Virus record (IMG/VR): IMGVR_UViG_3300035665_000086
Span: 1-41,445 of that record
Length of the DNA: 41,445 bases
Source: a virus
Direction: 5' to 3' (one strand)
This document shows, one piece after another, positions 24,377 through 30,971 of this stretch (position 1 is its first letter; each line of letters starts with the position of its first letter). The notes beneath the pieces are model-generated. The model was not told the origin of the DNA. It saw only the letters and a program-made list of their open reading frames with translations, and ran no database searches. The position numbers and the translations under genes were made by a program.

Positions 24377-25954
24377 TTATGTTTTATAGTTTAAAATCCA
24401 ATCAAGAACTTTCTTGAGTGTTTCTGCTCTGTTTGCTCCATCGATTGATTGTATCGGCTTCTTTTTGGATATTTTCAGATTGTATATATCCGCCTTATTG
24501 TCGCTTACCATACCAACTTTGATTTTGGTATAATCAATCGTAGAGCCCTTGTCTTTCTTTGCTTTGGCGATTTTTGGTGGCAGAAAATATACCTTTTCAT
24601 ATCTTTCTGCGTTTTCTATTGTATCAACAACCTGTTGTGGATTGGTGAACTTGAATCTTGGTCCAGATGAAAGTATCTTGATCGTGTTCATCACCGAGTT
24701 GATGTTTGGATCTATTGCCATAACTGTGCTGGCAGCATCTCTGGCATATTCCATAACATCTTCAAACTTAGCGAACTTGGCAGCAGGTTCATCATATCTT
24801 TCACGTATATTTACCCAAGCAAGTGCCTGTAGTTGATATGATGTAAGACCAATCTTTTGTGCTTCTTCGTGTAGTATCTTTACCAGGTTCTGACGTATAT
24901 AATCATCGCCAAACAGCTTCATTACTATTTTGTTTACGATGGCATTTTTCTTTTTTTCCAATGATTTCTTTTTCTTGGCAAGCATTTCTTCTTCCGGCGA
25001 AAGCTTTGGCTTTTTTGGTTTCTTTGGCTTTGCTTCATCGACCTTTTCTTCTTCATCTTCATCGTCTGGGATATGAGCAATCCAATCTGTGATGTCATTT
25101 TCAACCATGTTCTTCAATGGTTCATCAAAGAATACACGTATCATCCAGCGGTCAATGGTCGCAGGGTCAATCTTGCCTGCCCATTTTTTGCCAGGAAATA
25201 TAAGATTGATAAGAAATGAATTGATTTTTGTTCCGCTAATGGTAAATGTGCCCGATTCAAGGTCGTTGTATAGTTCTTCTTTTGATACATTTCCATTATG
25301 CTGTAGATAATACTTTACATATGTATTGAAGTTTGGAATCTTGGCGTTTGACACGGTAACTTCACTAAAGATGTCATCTTGACCTTTCTTTGGCCCCTTT
25401 TCAATCTTCTTGCCAGTATAGTCTTTCTTTGGAAGAAGTAGATTGGCATATGCACTGTTTGGATATTTTGCCAGAAATGCCAGATCCTTGTCTTTTAGGT
25501 TACTCTTTACATTGGCGGCAATATCTGAAAGTGCCTGCTTACCTTCTTCACTACCAAAATCTTTTTTTACTGCGGTGTATAGTTTAGCGGCCTCAAGAAT
25601 GTTTTGGTCAAGTGCGGTGTTGGCAGAACAATAGCCGCACGCCGCCAAGAACAAACAACCATCACTTTCTCCCATACTTTCAAACACAAGCTTATTGAAG
25701 TTATCATACCAGTAGGCATATGTATCAAGCTTGGTTTTCATTTCACCAGGAGCCTGCAAGTATTGGTCAACTTCACGCTTTAGATTATTCATGGTAATCT
25801 TTATAGGAATACTTACTTCTACTTTCTTATTATCAACAATAAAGTCTATCTTTACTGGGAATGTATCCTGTGTTCTGAACGAAGGACTTACAAGCTGGTC
25901 ATAAAATCCTTTGCCGCTAAGTGCTTCTTGTAATAGAGAAAGTAGTGAAATCAT
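24377..25954 (-). CDS. Large hypothetical protein with capsid-targeting-like N-terminus
   Basis: I choose the ATG at 25952-25954 (525 residues); a TTG ten codons upstream would add an unlikely leader. The protein opens with M-I-S-L-L-S-L-L-Q-E, a short hydrophobic helix ending in L-Q-E like T4 prohead-protease sites. Visible parts are: a strand-rich section (30-60), G-C-L-F-L-A-A-C-G-Y-C with three cysteines (about 120), I-D-R-W-M-I-R-V-F-F (about 275), a Lys/Glu/Pro-rich linker (300-335) and S-Y-Q-L-Q-A-L-A-W-V (about 385). The middle loosely recalls helical domains of injected phage proteins; I do not assign a function. It shares an operon with the beta-sandwich gene downstream. Confidence 0.7.
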   Translation of the reverse strand: MISLLSLLQEALSGKGFYDQLVSPSFRTQDTFPVKIDFIVDNKKVEVSIPIKITMNNLKREVDQYLQAPGEMKTKLDTYAYWYDNFNKLVFESMGESDGCLFLAACGYCSANTALDQNILEAAKLYTAVKKDFGSEEGKQALSDIAANVKSNLKDKDLAFLAKYPNSAYANLLLPKKDYTGKKIEKGPKKGQDDIFSEVTVSNAKIPNFNTYVKYYLQHNGNVSKEELYNDLESGTFTISGTKINSFLINLIFPGKKWAGKIDPATIDRWMIRVFFDEPLKNMVENDITDWIAHIPDDEDEEEKVDEAKPKKPKKPKLSPEEEMLAKKKKSLEKKKNAIVNKIVMKLFGDDYIRQNLVKILHEEAQKIGLTSYQLQALAWVNIRERYDEPAAKFAKFEDVMEYARDAASTVMAIDPNINSVMNTIKILSSGPRFKFTNPQQVVDTIENAERYEKVYFLPPKIAKAKKDKGSTIDYTKIKVGMVSDNKADIYNLKISKKKPIQSIDGANRAETLKKVLDWILNYKT

Positions 25955-25998
25955 ATATGCTTGATTATAATAAATATATATCAAGGGCTAAAAACATA

Positions 25999-26026
25999 TT
26001 GACAAAAGGTTATTATAGTGTATGGT
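25999..26026 (+). promoter_or_regulatory. Sigma70-like promoter for the RNA ligase
   Basis: TTGACA (25999-26004), 16-nt spacer, TATGGT (26021-26026). Predicted start near 26033, 3 nt before the ATG at 26036: another nearly leaderless arrangement. Confidence 0.6.
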
Positions 26027-26035
26027 AATAGCATT

Positions 26036-27058
26036 ATGGACCGAAAACTGGCATCTATTCAACTTATCAAGGAACTGAACCCTATAAATGGTGCAGATGC
26101 CATTCTTTGTGCCAAAGTTCTTGGCTGGGAATGTGTTGTAAAAAAGAATGAGTTTCAGCCCAATGACAAGTGTGTATATTTTGAGATTGATAGTGTACTT
26201 CCTATCGCAAGTTGGAATGATCATCTTCGTAAGGAAGTAGATAAGAAACTGCGTGTAAAAACTATTCGTCTTCGTGGCCAACTTTCGCAAGGATTGGCAT
26301 TGCCGCTTTCTATTCTGCCCCAAGGTGAATATGAAGTTGGTCAGGATGTTACATCACTTGTTGGTGTTGAAAAATACGAACCTGTTGTGCCTGCTCATTT
26401 GAGCGGAATGGTCAAAGGGAACTTTCCATCTTTCTTACATAAGACAGATGAAGTTCGTCTGCAATCTGAGCCAAATGTGCTTGTTGAAGCAAGCAATAAA
26501 GGATTGGTGCTTATTGGCACACTAAAGATGGACGGCACAAGTTTTACAGCATATCGGCGTGATGATGAGTTTGGTGTATGCTCTCGTAATCTCAACCTAA
26601 AAGAAACAGAAGACAATGCTCATTGGAAGATGGCTCGCAAGCTCAAACTTGAAGAGATTCTTCGTGGCGAAGATCGTAATCTATGTATTCAAGGTGAAAT
26701 GGTTGGACCGGGTATTCAAGCAAATCGTCTTGGGCTCAAAGAGATTGAATTATATCTTTTCAATCTATACGACATTGATAGTGGCAAATACCTGAACAGA
26801 GAAGATTTGATTAGTTTTGGCAAGAAACATAACATCAAGATTGTAGATACTGTGCATATTATTCAACTTGGTAATGACATTGTGCCCAAGAGTGTTGATT
26901 ATTTTTTGAGCATTGCCAATGAACTGAACTATAACAACGGTACTCCCGCTGAAGGTATTGTTTGGCGTCCAGCAGTTGAGACACACAGCGATGTGCTAAA
27001 AGGCCGCTTGAGTTTCAAGACAATATCAAACCGCTTCTTGGAGAAATACAAAGAATGA
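26036..27058 (+). CDS. RNA ligase, DRB0094/Rnl5-like (N-terminal OB fold)
   Basis: The 340-residue protein has an N-terminal OB-like domain (M-D-R-K-L-A-S-I, I-N-G-A-D-A-I, V-Y-F-E-I-D-S-V-L-P) and a nucleotidyltransferase domain with motif I K164-M-D-G, motif IIIa-like I-Q-G-E-M-V-G-P-G-I, motif IV E-G-I-V-W-R and motif V L-S-F-K-T. This order, OB domain first, is that of the Deinococcus Rnl5 group. It seals RNA ends via a covalent AMP-lysine. A GTG at 26018 is in frame, but it precedes the -10 box, so the ATG at 26036 is the better start. It overlaps the next small gene by ATGA. With the 17 tRNAs and the 2H-like protein it could form an RNA repair set. Confidence 0.9.
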   Translation: MDRKLASIQLIKELNPINGADAILCAKVLGWECVVKKNEFQPNDKCVYFEIDSVLPIASWNDHLRKEVDKKLRVKTIRLRGQLSQGLALPLSILPQGEYEVGQDVTSLVGVEKYEPVVPAHLSGMVKGNFPSFLHKTDEVRLQSEPNVLVEASNKGLVLIGTLKMDGTSFTAYRRDDEFGVCSRNLNLKETEDNAHWKMARKLKLEEILRGEDRNLCIQGEMVGPGIQANRLGLKEIELYLFNLYDIDSGKYLNREDLISFGKKHNIKIVDTVHIIQLGNDIVPKSVDYFLSIANELNYNNGTPAEGIVWRPAVETHSDVLKGRLSFKTISNRFLEKYKE

Positions 27059-27267
27059 AAAACGCATACGCAGAACATCATTTCGCTGAAAATGAACGAC
27101 TTGTTCATATTCCTACGGGAAAAATGGCAACATATACGGGCACAAAACAAGTAAAAGACACACAGTTTGATTTTATCAAGTTTGATGACGGCCAAACTTT
27201 CTTTTATTATCCGTATGAGATAACTGAAAGGTTTAGGCGGTTATACAATAATGAAAAAAGTACTTGA
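27055..27267 (+). CDS. Small hypothetical protein downstream of RNA ligase
   Basis: Seventy residues overlapping the RNA ligase gene by ATGA. It contains H-I-P-T-G-K-M-A-T-Y-T-G-T-K, F-I-K-F-D-D-G-Q-T-F-F-Y-Y-P-Y, a strand-rich pattern like a small SH3-type barrel. Not recognised as a family. Coupling to the ligase suggests an accessory role, but none can be proven. Its end overlaps the -35 box of the next promoter (27264). Confidence 0.75.
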   Translation: MKNAYAEHHFAENERLVHIPTGKMATYTGTKQVKDTQFDFIKFDDGQTFFYYPYEITERFRRLYNNEKST

Positions 27268-27292
27268 CTTTTACTTTATATAACTGTATATA
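27264..27292 (+). promoter_or_regulatory. Sigma70-like promoter for the glycine-zipper gene
   Basis: TTGACT (27264-27269), 17-nt spacer, TATATA (27287-27292), with a leader of about 12 nt to the ATG at 27312. Confidence 0.55.
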
Positions 27293-27311
27293 TTATTAGT
27301 AAACTACACAT

Positions 27312-27906
27312 ATGAAAAATACACTAATGTCCGTGGTTCTGTTATTGTCTGCTACACAAACGTTTGCCCAGTCTGATTTATTTGGGCGAAATGCTGATAC
27401 CGGTGCGATTGTTGGAGGAATTGTTGGTGCCGTAGTTGGTCATCATAATGGGAATGCGTGGAAGGGCGCAGCAATTGGCGCTGGTGTGGGATTAGTGGCT
27501 GGAGCTATTGCGGACAACCATACATATCATACTTCTGGAAACCATCAACCAGTTTATCAGGAAACATATTCTTCATATGACGATTATTATGATCGTGATT
27601 TTTATCCTTCGTATGGACAGGTAGTTGTGCGCCAGCCTCCTTCCCGCATTATCGTGATGAGTCCTCCCCCGCCCCCCTCCCCGAGTCATTGTAATTCACC
27701 GCCCAACTCCGGTTTATACATATCCTAATCACAGATATACAGAGATTCGCAGTTCTCCTCCCTGCGTTGTACAAAACAACTACCATCGTCCTCCCAGTCA
27801 TAACTTCAACAATCGTCCACCGGCAAATAACTATCGTCCTCCCGTGAACAATCACCCCCGTGATAATCGCCGCGACGACCGCCGAGATCACGACCGTAGA
27901 CGCTAA
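27312..27906 (+). pseudogene. Secreted glycine-zipper protein, frameshifted at a poly-C tract
   Basis: The product begins with a signal peptide (M-K-N-T-L-M-S-V-V-L-L-L-S-A, cleavage after T-F-A) and a glycine zipper, G-A-I-V-G-G-I-V-G-A-V-V-G and G-A-G-V-G-L-V-A-G-A-I, as in small outer-membrane or periplasmic proteins. The annotated frame stops at 27728. From the C-rich run at about 27665-27682 a +1 frame continues to the TAA at 27904-27906 with clear coding character: P-T-P-V-Y-T-Y-P-N, many N-N and R-P-P units and an R-R-D-D-R-R-D-H-D-R-R-R end. One C fewer would fuse both parts (about 197 residues). It may be a sequencing error, a true mutation, phase variation, or recoding. The function is unknown. 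Confidence 0.65.
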
Positions 27907-27915
27907 AAATAGTTA

Positions 27916-27944
27916 TTGACTTTTGAGTATTTCCATACCATATT
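27916..27944 (+). promoter_or_regulatory. Sigma70-like promoter of a minimal transcription unit
   Basis: TTGACT (27916-27921), 17-nt spacer, CATATT (27939-27944). The start is expected near 27951, 9 nt before the small ORF at 27960. Confidence 0.6.
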
Positions 27945-27959
27945 ACTATTTATTAACAA

Positions 27960-28031
27960 ATGAATAGCCGACCAAACAGTTCAAACTACCAGATCGCCCA
28001 ATGGGGTGACTATGGTGTTGGTGTGGCTTAA
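27960..28031 (+). CDS. Putative 23-residue micro-protein
   Basis: ATG at 27960 to TAA at 28029-28031 encodes 23 residues rich in Ser, Asn, Gly and Tyr (M-N-S-R-P-N-S-S-N-Y onwards). It lies between its own promoter (27916) and its own terminator (28061), and nothing else fits in the unit. Either the peptide is made or the unit yields a small RNA of about 130 nt. No other evidence for translation is present. Confidence 0.4.
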   Translation: MNSRPNSSNYQIAQWGDYGVGVA

Positions 28032-28060
28032 AAGGAGAAAATAACTTTCAACTTAAACAG

Positions 28061-28090
28061 CCCCACCAGTAAAAAGGTGGGGTTTTTATT
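28061..28090 (+). terminator. Rho-independent terminator of the minimal unit
   Basis: CCCCACC (28061-28067) pairs with GGTGGGG (28076-28082) around an 8-nt A-rich loop, followed by a T run. Confidence 0.9.
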
Positions 28091-28112
28091 TGGAGAAAAA
28101 TGAAAATAGTGT

Positions 28113-28140
28113 TTGACAAAGTATAAAAAGTGTGTAGAGT
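28113..28140 (+). promoter_or_regulatory. Sigma70-like promoter before a non-coding region
   Basis: TTGACA (28113-28118), 16-nt spacer, TAGAGT (28135-28140), the same -10 and spacing as the polymerase promoter. No gene follows for about 370 nt. Confidence 0.55.
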
Positions 28141-28146
28141 GTTAGT

Positions 28147-28470
28147 CGTTCTTTAGAAAAATCAATTTTGTTAGGGATAGAGGTAAAAGCGCACCTTTAA
28201 GCGTTAAAATAGCCACCGGACTCATAATAGAGAGGACCGTTTTGTGGGAAGCAAATCAACAAGTTTAGGATAGGATAGTGACAGAGATAACTTGTTGTGA
28301 GCACGAAGTGAATATATTGTTCTTATAAATGAAAGAATATATCAATAAGATGGGTAATCAACCCCGTTGAGATATATTCTTTTAGTGTTCCGAGTTTTTA
28401 CAAACCTCCACGCGGTTCGGAATGGGAAATACGTAGTATTACGTATTTGCTAATTGTAAATAATTTTATA
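28147..28470 (+). ncRNA. Candidate structured non-coding RNA
   Basis: This gene-free stretch starts at a promoter and contains strong self-complementarity. AAAGAATATATC pairs perfectly with GATATATTCTTT (12 bp, about 28333-28383), enclosing a small GGGT/ACCC hairpin. AAATACGTA (28427-28435) pairs with TACGTATTT (28440-28448) across a 4-nt loop. No open frame of useful length is present. I find no hallmarks of tmRNA, RNase P RNA or a group I intron. The 3' end is not marked by a clear terminator, so the limits are approximate. Confidence 0.4.
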
Positions 28471-28477
28471 TAGTTTT

Positions 28478-28506
28478 TTGACATATATATTATATCTATA
28501 GATATA
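28478..28506 (+). promoter_or_regulatory. Probable promoter for the holin operon
   Basis: TTGACA at 28478-28483 followed by an AT-only stretch in which the -10 cannot be placed uniquely (GATATA at 28501 has 17-nt spacing). ATG follows at 28514. Confidence 0.45.
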
Positions 28507-28513
28507 CAAATAT

Positions 28514-28834
28514 ATGGCAGATGATAAAGACCTGATAAGAGAGTTTTTGACTGGCGGATGGCTTGTAGCACTGGTAGGTGCGGCAGGAATGGTCGCAAGA
28601 TTACTTACAGACGACAGTAAAATGCCGTGGGTAGAACAACTCAAAAAGATATTTGCTGCATCTATATGCTCTATAATAGCGTGGTTTATGTTGGAACAAA
28701 CTGACATATCCAGCCTAACCAAAGCAATAATATATGGTGTTGTTGGTGTAATATCACCTGAGTTATTACAAGGATTGGCAAGATTAGCAAAGCAAGTATC
28801 CAAAAACCCAGCAAAGTTTATCAATAAAAAATGA
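28514..28834 (+). CDS. Holin-like membrane protein (LydA/phage holin superfamily III type)
   Basis: The 106-residue protein has three likely transmembrane helices: G-G-W-L-V-A-L-V-G-A-A-G-M-V-A-R (about 14-30), I-F-A-A-S-I-C-S-I-I-A-W-F-M-L (about 46-60) and A-I-I-Y-G-V-V-G-V-I (about 70-80), followed by a basic tail ending in K-N-P-A-K-F-I-N-K-K. The pattern matches LydA-type phage holins, which form membrane holes to release the lysin at the end of infection. It overlaps the next membrane-protein gene by ATGA, as lysis genes often do. No endolysin is recognised in the window. Confidence 0.75.
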   Translation: MADDKDLIREFLTGGWLVALVGAAGMVARLLTDDSKMPWVEQLKKIFAASICSIIAWFMLEQTDISSLTKAIIYGVVGVISPELLQGLARLAKQVSKNPAKFINKK

Positions 28835-29493
28835 AATCAAAACACGCCATTATTGTAATGCTTTTTATTGTGTCCATTTTTGTATCAAAGGGGCTATACA
28901 CAAGTTCAATGCTGCGTTCAAAGATTGATCATTCGTATAAAGAATTTGAGGTTGTAACAAATACACTTAGTCCGTTGTTTGACTCATATGGTCTTACGCT
29001 TGTAGATAGTCAAGTCAAAGTATCGCACGATCTTATAACACTAGATCAGTTTAGAAACACGCTAACAAAAACGCTACAACAGCAACAAACTTTACTTACG
29101 TCATACAAGAAAAATGTAGAAGGAAAAGAAACAATAGACGACAAAGAGTTGTTTATACGCACACAGCGAGTAACAGAATATATCAAAAAGATACAAGTAT
29201 TGAGTGTGCGTGGAGATGTAAAAGAAATACACGCTCAACTGTATAATGGAGAGTTATATCGTCTAATAGATCCCGTAACGGAAATCATAAACAAGATACT
29301 GGATAACAAGTTTGATGCTGCGGAAAATTCAAGAAAAATTGCGTTGGATGAATTAGTAGCATATGAAAAAGTAGTATATTTCACTGCGGCCTTGACAATT
29401 ATACTGGGTGTGGCATTATTTAGGTGTAAGGGGGACTGTGTGGCAAAGAAAAAGCCGCGTAGATCAACCAAACGTATAAAAAACAGATACTAA
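28831..29493 (+). CDS. Two-span membrane protein with coiled-coil ectodomain, next to the holin
   Basis: The 220-residue protein has an N-terminal hydrophobic segment (I-I-V-M-L-F-I-V-S-I-F-V, residues 7-18), a helical Gln/Lys-rich middle of about 150 residues resembling a four-helix-bundle sensor or coiled coil, a second membrane span (T-A-A-L-T-I-I-L-G-V-A-L-F, about 185-198) and a very basic tail with three cysteine-flanked lysines. The start overlaps the holin stop. A lysis-related role (antiholin or spanin-like) is plausible from position, yet no spanin lipobox is seen. The first tRNA begins 7 nt downstream. Confidence 0.7.
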   Translation: MKSKHAIIVMLFIVSIFVSKGLYTSSMLRSKIDHSYKEFEVVTNTLSPLFDSYGLTLVDSQVKVSHDLITLDQFRNTLTKTLQQQQTLLTSYKKNVEGKETIDDKELFIRTQRVTEYIKKIQVLSVRGDVKEIHAQLYNGELYRLIDPVTEIINKILDNKFDAAENSRKIALDELVAYEKVVYFTAALTIILGVALFRCKGDCVAKKKPRRSTKRIKNRY

Positions 29494-29500
29494 AATTTTT

Positions 29501-29576
29501 GCGGTAGTAGCTCAGTTGGTAGAGCGCAATCCTTCCAAGCTTGATGTCGCAGGTTCGAGCCCTGTCTACCGCACCA
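29501..29576 (+). tRNA. tRNA-Gly (UCC)
   Basis: Acceptor stem 29501-29507 with 29566-29572, discriminator A and encoded CCA. Anticodon loop CTTCCAA gives UCC. The T-loop is normal (TTCGAGC). One mismatch lies in the anticodon stem. Confidence 0.93.
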
Positions 29577-29585
29577 AATTTATGT

Positions 29586-29798
29586 ATGTGTGTGCCCGAA
29601 ATAGATAGGGCGGTCTCTGCAAAAGACATTTATGCTGGTGCAATTCCAGTCACATACTCCAATATGAAAAATAAAATCAAATTGCCAACGCTAGAAGGTA
29701 GATTAAAAAACAAGATAAGAACCAGAAAAGAAGCAGTCAAACAACTTCAAGATGCTGGAATGGAATTGACCCCATTGGCCAAAAAGTATCTTAAATAA
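29586..29798 (+). CDS. Small basic hypothetical protein within the tRNA array
   Basis: From the ATG at 29586 the product has 70 residues; an internal ATG at 29664 would give 44. The first part (K-D-I-Y-A-G-A-I-P-V-T-Y-S) is strand-like and the rest is a basic helix pair (L-K-N-K-I-R-T-R-K-E-A-V-K-Q-L-Q). The family is not recognised. It sits between tRNA-Gly and a tRNA-like element, without its own promoter, so it is probably expressed from the array transcript. High lysine and arginine content would allow nucleic-acid binding. Confidence 0.6.
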   Translation: MCVPEIDRAVSAKDIYAGAIPVTYSNMKNKIKLPTLEGRLKNKIRTRKEAVKQLQDAGMELTPLAKKYLK

Positions 29799-29804
29799 AA
29801 TTTA

Positions 29805-29885
29805 CAGAGAGTAAAGGGTACAGCCATTGGAATATCGCAATGGGTTCATGTAGCGTAATAAGCACTCTTGACCAAACACTCTCTA
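29805..29885 (+). ncRNA. tRNA-sized stem-loop element of unknown nature
   Basis: AGAGAGT (29806-29812) and ACTCTCT (29878-29884) would close a 79-nt element containing an internal CCATTG/CAATGG hairpin. It is the length of a tRNA and lies between tRNA genes, but no convincing D- and T-arms or CCA are seen. It may be a decayed tRNA. Confidence 0.3.
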
Positions 29886-29893
29886 CAATTTAT

Positions 29894-29969
29894 TGTCCCA
29901 TAGCTCAGTTGGCAGAGCAAGAAATTGTTAATTTCAAGGTCGCACGTTCGAACCGTGCTGGGACAGCCA
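29894..29969 (+). tRNA. tRNA-Asn (GUU)
   Basis: TGTCCCA (29894-29900) pairs with TGGGACA (29959-29965); discriminator G and CCA follow. Anticodon loop TTGTTAA gives GUU. T-loop TTCGAAC is canonical. Confidence 0.93.
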
Positions 29970-29976
29970 TTTTTAT

Positions 29977-30054
29977 GGGGATTGTGATGTAATTAGATTA
30001 GCATAACAGATTGTGAATCTGTGTGAGACGGAGCATAACCGTCCATTCCCACCA
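29977..30054 (+). tRNA. tRNA-His (GUG), unusual T-loop
   Basis: GGGGATT (29977-29983) pairs with CATTCCC (30044-30050), with one mismatch and one G-U; A73 and CCA follow. ACAGA/TCTGT holds loop TTGTGAA, anticodon GUG. The T-stem GACGG/CCGTC is perfect but its loop is AGCATAA, without TTC. A canonical G-1/C73 identity pair is not apparent. Confidence 0.8.
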
Positions 30055-30060
30055 TTTTAT

Positions 30061-30135
30061 GGATCATAAGCATAAGAAGTGATGCTCTAGGCTCTTAACC
30101 TTGAGAACACGGGGCAGTACCGTGATGATCCACCA
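30061..30135 (+). tRNA. tRNA-Lys (CUU), unusual T-loop
   Basis: GGATCAT (30061-30067) pairs perfectly with ATGATCC (30125-30131); A73 and CCA follow. Loop CTCTTAA gives anticodon CUU. T-stem CACGG/CCGTG is perfect but the loop is GGCAGTA instead of a TTC-type loop. Confidence 0.8.
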
Positions 30136-30141
30136 TTTAAT

Positions 30142-30215
30142 ACGGACGTGGTATATTAGTAGTGCCTCGGTCTCCAAAACCGATGACGAGAGTGCGATTC
30201 TCTCCGTCCGTGCCA
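30142..30215 (+). tRNA. tRNA-Trp (CCA)
   Basis: ACGGACG (30142-30148) pairs with CGTCCGT (30205-30211); G73 and CCA follow. TCGGT/ACCGA encloses CTCCAAA, anticodon CCA. T-stem GAGAG/CTCTC, loop TGCGATT (G at position 55). Confidence 0.88.
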
Positions 30216-30223
30216 TATTTATT

Positions 30224-30453
30224 TTACCAGTAAGACGCAGAGTCTTAGCGGTCGTAGCATACACATCAGCAATCTTGTGGGTCGTTTCTGCAAGACCGAG
30301 TGACAGGTACGACGCCCGATAAGCCGGACATTATTCGCTAAACGTGAGCCAAGGCAAAAGAAGCGGGTAATGTTCCAAGAACAGAGTGCACGATATGTTC
30401 GGGCCATAACGGAGAAAAATAGTGTATGGTGGGTGAGAGCCCCACACTGGTAA
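30224..30453 (+). ncRNA. Candidate 230-nt structured RNA inside the tRNA array
   Basis: This gene-free stretch is closed by TTACCAGT (30224-30231) pairing with ACTGGTAA (30446-30453). Inside, GTCGTA (30251-30256) pairs with TACGAC (30308-30313), GCCCGA (30314-30319) with TCGGGC (30399-30404), and GGACATTA (30326-30333) with TAATGTTCC (30368-30376). The order is nested and looks like a multi-branched RNA. It matches no RNA family that I can name; large RNAs near phage tRNAs such as GOLLD and ROOL are known but longer. Confidence 0.45.
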
Positions 30454-30462
30454 TTCATTTAT

Positions 30463-30539
30463 GGGGTGGGAGCTTATGAAGCACAAGCGATAGATTGTCA
30501 ATCTATAGATAGTCGGTGCAAATCCGATGCACCCCGCCA
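30463..30539 (+). tRNA. tRNA-Asp (GUC), unusual T-loop
   Basis: GGGGTGG (30463-30469) pairs with GCACCCC (30529-30535) with one mismatch; G73 and CCA follow. ATAGA/TCTAT encloses TTGTCAA, anticodon GUC. T-loop TGCAAAT. Confidence 0.88.
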
Positions 30540-30549
30540 AAATTTTAAT

Positions 30550-30636
30550 GGTGTCGTCGCATAGTGGCAATTGCAGGAGACTGTAAATTTCCCGACCTAA
30601 CGGTCTACATTGGTTCGAGTCCAATCGGCACCACCA
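30550..30636 (+). tRNA. tRNA-Tyr (GUA)
   Basis: GGTGTCG (30550-30556) pairs with CGGCACC (30626-30632); A73 and CCA. Anticodon loop CTGTAAA gives GUA. A long variable arm (GACC...GGTC) is present, as expected for class II tRNA-Tyr. Normal T-loop TTCGAGT. Confidence 0.93.
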
Positions 30637-30670
30637 ACTTCATATGAAGAAGCCACCAGCCTGATCCGCT

Positions 30671-30712
30671 GTCCTACCAACCGTGGCGATCTCCTATGGT
30701 AGTGAAGGGACC
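30671..30712 (+). other. Hairpin between tRNA-Tyr and tRNA-Arg
   Basis: GTCCTACCA (30671-30679) can pair with TGGTAG (30697-30702) and GGGAC (30707-30711), leaving a 4-nt bulge. It may be a processing signal or a remnant; no gene is present in 30637-30719. Confidence 0.3.
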
Positions 30713-30719
30713 AATTTAT

Positions 30720-30794
30720 GGGAGTATAGTGTAATGTATAACACGCAACGCTACGGACGTTGTAATCTAGGTTAAATTCCTAGTACTCCTACCA
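30720..30794 (+). tRNA. tRNA-Arg (ACG), unusual T-loop
   Basis: GGGAGTA (30720-30726) pairs with TACTCCT (30784-30790, first pair G-U); A73 and CCA. CAACG/CGTTG encloses CTACGGA, anticodon ACG (A34 likely inosine). T-stem CTAGG/CCTAG, loop TTAAATT. Confidence 0.87.
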
Positions 30795-30798
30795 ATTT

Positions 30799-30874
30799 GG
30801 CCCCATAGAATAATGGTTGAGTTCGCCGCTCTTTCAAAGCGGAGAGGTGGGATCGTGACCCACTGGGGCTACCA
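30799..30874 (+). tRNA. tRNA-Glu (UUC), unusual T-loop
   Basis: GGCCCCA (30799-30805) pairs with TGGGGCT (30864-30870); A73 and CCA. CCGCT/AGCGG encloses CTTTCAA, anticodon UUC. T-stem GTGGG/CCCAC, loop ATCGTGA. Confidence 0.87.
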
Positions 30875-30883
30875 GTTTATTAT

Positions 30884-30957
30884 TGTTCCTTGGTGTAATG
30901 GTAGCACAAGCGACTTTGACTCGCTTTGTCATGGTTCGAATCCATGAGGAACAGCCA
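30884..30957 (+). tRNA. tRNA-Gln (UUG)
   Basis: TGTTCCT (30884-30890) pairs with AGGAACA (30947-30953); G73 and CCA. AGCGA/TCGCT encloses CTTTGAC, anticodon UUG. Normal T-loop TTCGAAT. Confidence 0.92.
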
Positions 30958-30971
30958 CTATATATATTCAT

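Noticed and set aside
28147-28470. tmRNA or RNase P RNA
   Set aside because: No tRNA-like ends with a T-loop and CCA, and none of the conserved RNase P core segments can be seen.
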